Part shown: positions 36,326 through 39,653 of the stretch, piece by piece
Position numbering within the stretch: the first letter of the stretch is position 1
How the letters are laid out: every line of letters begins with the position of its first letter
Assembly: GCF_004368405.1 (NCBI RefSeq)
Contig: NZ_SBJH01000016.1
Span: 1-39,653, forward strand
DNA length: 39,653 bases
Reading direction: 5' to 3'
DNA from: Olivibacter sp. XZL3
GTDB lineage: Bacteria; Bacteroidota; Bacteroidia; Sphingobacteriales; Sphingobacteriaceae
Position numbers and translations under genes: made by a program
The notes under the pieces: generated by a model
The model's database searches: none
Told to the model about the DNA's origin: nothing
Seen by the model: the letters and a program-made list of their open reading frames with translations, nothing else

Positions 36326-37471
36326 TTACACTATATTGAATTCAATGACAATATCGTCGGTGTCCTCACCTGCTTTCGGTGCCGCCTTAGCGGCATATAA
36401 CTTCTCGCCATTGATACGTATGGGATTTCGCGTTGTAATGAGCTTTTTTCCGTCAGCCAATTCCACTTCTTGTGTCATCTCCAAAACACGGAAGGCTTCG
36501 TGATCTAATGCTTGACGGTAATTGAGAACCGAAGAACACCAAATACCATCTTTTTCAAGGCGAACTCGCCAGTATTCGGTACTATTATGGCGAAAATGTT
36601 CGCCAAGTTTACTGATAATCTCATCTCTCTTTTCAAACCAAGAAATTTTATCTTGATAGGTGCTTAAGTCACAATCAATGCTGTTTCCGATTTTCATTAA
36701 GTCTCCCATGGCTAAGGTCAAATAGCCATCACTGGTTCGATAAATACCATAAGGAGCACTTAAATAGGCATGTCCGCTTCCCCGCATGACACTACGTTTT
36801 GGCAATTGTTTTCCATCGTTCAAAAAGGTGGTGAGTAGTTCAAACTGTAAATCGAGAACAGATTCCAATAAACTCACTTCAACCAAGACGCTTTTCCCTA
36901 TCTTATTACGCTTTAATAAGGCAGCCAGAATACCTTGTGCCAGATGCGCGCCGCATGCCATATCTGCTACCGCTAACCCAAAAGGCACAGGTCCATCGCT
37001 TTTAGTACCCGACAACCAACTAAGTCCCGACATGGCTTGTATTAATAAGTCCTGACCGGGCTTATTCGCCCAAGGACCTTTGCTTCCATAGCCTGTCACG
37101 ACGCCATAAACAATTCGGGGATTAATCTTACAGACATCTTCATAGGTTAGACCTATTTTCTCCATAACGCCTGGTCGAAAATTATGCGTCATGATATCTG
37201 CCTTCGCAATAAGCTGTTTCACCTTGTTAAGGTCTTCCGGGTCTTTCAAGTCGGCAGCATATGATTCTTTGTTTCGGTTGATCGTGTGGAAAACCAAACT
37301 ATCGCCGTCAATAAACAAATTCTTAATAGCAATTTGCCTTCCACCCTCACCTTTCCCCGGTCGTTCTATTTTAATAACTCGGGCACCCAAATCTGCCAGT
37401 TTAAGACCCGCTGTTGGACCGGCCATAAATTGGGCAAACTCTAACACCAATATTCCTTCTAATGGCTTCAT
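36326..37471 (-). CDS. CaiB/BaiF family III CoA-transferase (copy B)
   Basis: This 381-residue paralogue of copy A has MKPLEGILVLEFAQFMAGPT, KLADLGARVIKIERP, HNFRPGVMEKIGL and GYGSKGPWANKPGQDLL, and the catalytic Asp170 in AVADMACGAH. Both copies keep the active-site Asp, so neither looks like a dead partner; they may form a heterodimer or take two different acids. Its ATG overlaps the stop of the upstream solute-binding-like gene in an ATGA arrangement, and one base separates it from copy A. Confidence 0.92.
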   Translation of the reverse strand: MKPLEGILVLEFAQFMAGPTAGLKLADLGARVIKIERPGKGEGGRQIAIKNLFIDGDSLVFHTINRNKESYAADLKDPEDLNKVKQLIAKADIMTHNFRPGVMEKIGLTYEDVCKINPRIVYGVVTGYGSKGPWANKPGQDLLIQAMSGLSWLSGTKSDGPVPFGLAVADMACGAHLAQGILAALLKRNKIGKSVLVEVSLLESVLDLQFELLTTFLNDGKQLPKRSVMRGSGHAYLSAPYGIYRTSDGYLTLAMGDLMKIGNSIDCDLSTYQDKISWFEKRDEIISKLGEHFRHNSTEYWRVRLEKDGIWCSSVLNYRQALDHEAFRVLEMTQEVELADGKKLITTRNPIRINGEKLYAAKAAPKAGEDTDDIVIEFNIV

Positions 37472-38619
37472 ACTAATGCTTTAGACTCTTGATAGAGTTC
37501 ATTTAATTTTTGCAATACGGCCTGTTCGTTTCCGCCATCGATAATAAAATCGCGCACCACATCGCCTGCATGATCTTGGAAAAACATATGCCCATGGTAT
37601 CGTGGACGAAGGAAAGCACGCTCCAACGCCGGCAGCGTATTATAAAAGTAATTTCCGCTCATTTTATTGGTGTGTACCGACTGCCAAGCTTTCAAATGCC
37701 CCGGTTGACCGCCATTATCGAAATACAGCCCAAGTTGACAAGCAGGAGAAGCCACATAGCGTATATAATCCATTGCTTCTTCTAAATGTGCACATTTTGC
37801 AGACACCGCTAAACCGGTACCCCCTAAGGTACTCCGCATGTTCTCCTTCCCATCAAGACTTACCAGATCATGAAAGTCCAGTACGCGAGGGGCGTAGCCA
37901 TGACGCGCATAATTCGAATACCCATACGCAAAAGGGCAATAGGCAATCTCATCCGTATTGGTCATATATTCATAAACTTGAATGGGATTTAAATGATGGA
38001 AGCGCTCATCTACTTTGCTCGCCAACTGCTTGAAAAGTTGCAAAGCACGAATCCCCACGGCCTCACTGATAACGCGTTCATCTGTCTGGCACGGGTCTTC
38101 TCCCAGTGAGCAGCAAAACATGTAGAAACTCATTAGTGTATCAATCGGTATGAGCGCAAAACCTACTAATCCGCGGTCAGCGATTTCCAATAGCTCGGTG
38201 TAGGTATCGGGAAGTGTTAAGCCATGTTTTCTTAACAGATCGGGTCTGCTCGATGCGACCGGTGTAGCTGCATCAATAGCCAAAGCCCATTGATGACCAT
38301 CAAACTGATAACTTTTATGAGAATGGCCTACACTATTTTCTTCGAGATCTTTTAAAAAATGGGATGACAAATAGTCGTCTAAAGGTAAAATGCTTTTAGT
38401 ACGCGCCGCGAAACCTGCCCATGGATGATCGATGACCAATAAATCATAGCGCTCTGCCAACTCCTGAACCGAAAAATCGGCAAAGGCCTGTAATGAGCGC
38501 TTTTCCCATTTTATCTCGATTCCGGGGCGCATTTCGCTAAATCGCTGCGCCGTGGCATGCATAGGCGTAATCCCCCTGCTGTGATTCCAAGTGATTCCTT
38601 TCAGTTCAATTTGTTTCAT
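37468..38619 (-). CDS. second cytoplasmic solute-binding-like protein
   Basis: This 383-residue relative of family-1 sugar-binding proteins starts MKQIELKGITWNHSRGITPM and goes directly into the mature fold: FSEMRPGIEIKWEKRSLQ, YDLLVIDHPWAGFAAR, ILPLDDYL, GHQWALAIDAATPVASSRPD and LGGTGLAVSAKCAHLEEAMD. It has no hydrophobic signal segment or lipobox. The same frame is open upstream for only about ten codons without another start, so export by a classical signal is excluded. It is clearly different from the 411-residue protein and not a recent copy. The order is SBP-CoA-transferase B / CoA-transferase A-SBP, suggesting each transferase has its own binding-protein partner. Confidence 0.82.
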   Translation of the reverse strand: MKQIELKGITWNHSRGITPMHATAQRFSEMRPGIEIKWEKRSLQAFADFSVQELAERYDLLVIDHPWAGFAARTKSILPLDDYLSSHFLKDLEENSVGHSHKSYQFDGHQWALAIDAATPVASSRPDLLRKHGLTLPDTYTELLEIADRGLVGFALIPIDTLMSFYMFCCSLGEDPCQTDERVISEAVGIRALQLFKQLASKVDERFHHLNPIQVYEYMTNTDEIAYCPFAYGYSNYARHGYAPRVLDFHDLVSLDGKENMRSTLGGTGLAVSAKCAHLEEAMDYIRYVASPACQLGLYFDNGGQPGHLKAWQSVHTNKMSGNYFYNTLPALERAFLRPRYHGHMFFQDHAGDVVRDFIIDGGNEQAVLQKLNELYQESKALV

Positions 38620-38653
38620 TCCTATTTTGTTTAAGCACCTTCGTCTTATTCAG

Positions 38654-39631
38654 CTAGAATTTTATAGCGTTGATTTCTTCTGTCTTTCGACTTATATTTC
38701 CTTTGAATGGCAATAAGTAAAAGCTGTAGTGATAGTTTTTGGCCGGCACTTGATATTGCGGTAAGGGCTGCGAAACGGTAGACCAGGAATCATTGCCTCC
38801 AACGCCCATTTGTATCAGGTCGATGTTCAACGTAATATAACCGGCATCTTTTAAAAGATGATGATGTTTAGCGGTTACAATCTCTTCTTCCGTATAAGGC
38901 CAGGCACTCATGCTTAGCAAGCTATCGGCAACAACCAACAACCCTTCATGGCCCGTATTTGTCAATCCCATCCAACGCACATCCGTACGGTTCGCATTTT
39001 CCTGTGGATAGACGTAAGGCTCGATGAACGTTTCAAGTGGTGCCTGATAAATACCGGCAGCAAACCCCGATCTCCGATCTACATAGTTTTCAAGAGGCCC
39101 CTTACCGTACCAAGTCAATTGATCGAGATTCCGCTTGATACCTCCTTGCATCCCCACCTTCGGTAAATTAGGGAGCTTATCGGAAGCTTCTAGCTGGTAG
39201 TTCACTTTTAAAACCCCGTTACCATTAAAAGTATAGCGGACCTGTACCGAGGCACTGTCTTTGATCAGACGATAGGTGCTGGTAACGCTTAGCTGTCCCT
39301 TTACCGTACTGTCAACAGATAAAGCTGTTAAACTAGGTTTGGCATCATACCATACTTTTAATAGCTTGGATGGCTTCCACCCTTTCCGATCGTTATCGGT
39401 TTGTGGACGGGTGAAATGGGGTAAAAACGGCTGCGCGATCTGCTCCGTTCCATTGCTTTTGTAAGAAATGAGTGCGCCATTCTTTTTACTAATAATGACC
39501 TCCGCGCCATTATCACTTTGCATAAGGACCAGCTCCTTATCCAACCGGCTTCTCACTTCCCCAAATTTGCGGGTGTAAATCGTCAGCAAAAAGTGGACAC
39601 GATATTTTAAAAACTTAAGGAGTGTTTTCAT
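38654..39631 (-). CDS. C-terminal domain 5 of a LacZ-type GH2 beta-galactosidase, 5'-truncated
   Basis: The product corresponds to the last domain (Bgal_small_N) of LacZ-type beta-galactosidases: NGALISYKSNGTEQIAQPFL, FTRPQTDNDRKGWK, LTWYGKGPLENYVDRRSGF and WMGLTNTGHEGLLV. The catalytic barrel with both active Glu residues is absent. The first 25-30 residues (MKTLLKFLKYRVHFLLTIYT) do not resemble any part of LacZ and are encoded by sequence resembling an IS3-family end. A TAA lies in frame a few codons before the ATG. So this is probably a LacZ remnant cut by an insertion; the 5' part lies outside the window or is lost. It may still be translated as the first gene of the operon, 34 bases before the next start. 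Confidence 0.7.
   Translation of the reverse strand: MKTLLKFLKYRVHFLLTIYTRKFGEVRSRLDKELVLMQSDNGAEVIISKKNGALISYKSNGTEQIAQPFLPHFTRPQTDNDRKGWKPSKLLKVWYDAKPSLTALSVDSTVKGQLSVTSTYRLIKDSASVQVRYTFNGNGVLKVNYQLEASDKLPNLPKVGMQGGIKRNLDQLTWYGKGPLENYVDRRSGFAAGIYQAPLETFIEPYVYPQENANRTDVRWMGLTNTGHEGLLVVADSLLSMSAWPYTEEEIVTAKHHHLLKDAGYITLNIDLIQMGVGGNDSWSTVSQPLPQYQVPAKNYHYSFYLLPFKGNISRKTEEINAIKF
39574..39600. mobile_element. possible IS3-family terminal sequence
   Basis: The 27 bases start with TG and end with CAAAAAGTGGACAC, the style of terminus found on IS3/IS150-group elements. It lies exactly where similarity of the downstream frame to LacZ stops. The element would extend to the right beyond the window. 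This rests on resemblance only. Confidence 0.35.
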
Positions 39632-39653
39632 CAAAAACGTTAGATTTAATTAT

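Noticed and set aside
33939-38619. ABC sugar importer with two binding proteins
   Set aside because: No permease or ATPase gene is in the window and neither binding-like protein has an export signal.

Overview
The window looks like a chromosomal segment of a Bacteroidota bacterium, most likely Sphingobacteriaceae-like. It has SusC/SusD pairs, TonB-dependent receptors with carboxypeptidase-like N-terminal plug extensions, many signal-peptide glycoside hydrolases, Bacteroidota-type promoters (TTG / TAnnTTTG) and an rpsF-rpsR-rplI operon. Genus-level placement is inference. No rRNA, tRNA, CRISPR array or complete insertion sequence was seen.

Layout. (1) 1-6.2 kb: a DUF1648 membrane protein, a small membrane protein beside a decayed gene, a two-gene peptidase unit (S9, then M20; minus strand) and an OmpA-type lipoprotein. 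(2) 6.2-14.4 kb: a minimal glycan-utilisation unit read on the minus strand as susC-susD-GH30, with a hairpin between susD and GH30. Just upstream, in the same direction, is a 7TMR-DISM receptor whose cytoplasmic output is a coiled coil plus an IS1595-transposase-type zinc ribbon and helix-turn-helix. (3) 14.4-16.7 kb: a very acidic small protein and dnaX. The DnaX tau region is in the -1 frame after an A9 run containing A-AAA-AAG. (4) 16.9-21.1 kb: a beta-helix lipoprotein followed by a TonB-dependent receptor. (5) 21.4-22.6 kb: rpsF-rpsR-rplI with a recognisable promoter and terminator, the only plus-strand operon. (6) 22.6-39.65 kb: a long minus-strand catabolic locus without SusC/D.

The last region is the most unusual. 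Reading along the minus strand it contains: the C-terminal domain of a LacZ-type GH2 enzyme, probably truncated next to an IS-like end; a cytoplasmic solute-binding-like protein; two paralogous CaiB/BaiF CoA-transferases; a second cytoplasmic solute-binding-like protein; a Gfo/Idh/MocA oxidoreductase; a MaoC hydratase; a FucP-type sugar symporter; GH106; GH127; and a DUF5703 protein with a frameshift in its signal peptide. The seven genes from 38619 down to 31110 overlap or sit within 15 nt of each other. My reading is that exported GH106, GH127 and DUF5703 proteins release deoxysugars or pentoses from a rhamnose/arabinose-containing glycan, FucP imports a product, and the oxidoreductase, CoA-transferases and MaoC process it through a CoA-linked route. 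The two solute-binding-fold proteins have no signal peptide and no ABC permease nearby, so they probably act as cytosolic partners or sensors. This combination is the best candidate for an undescribed system here; the substrate is unknown.
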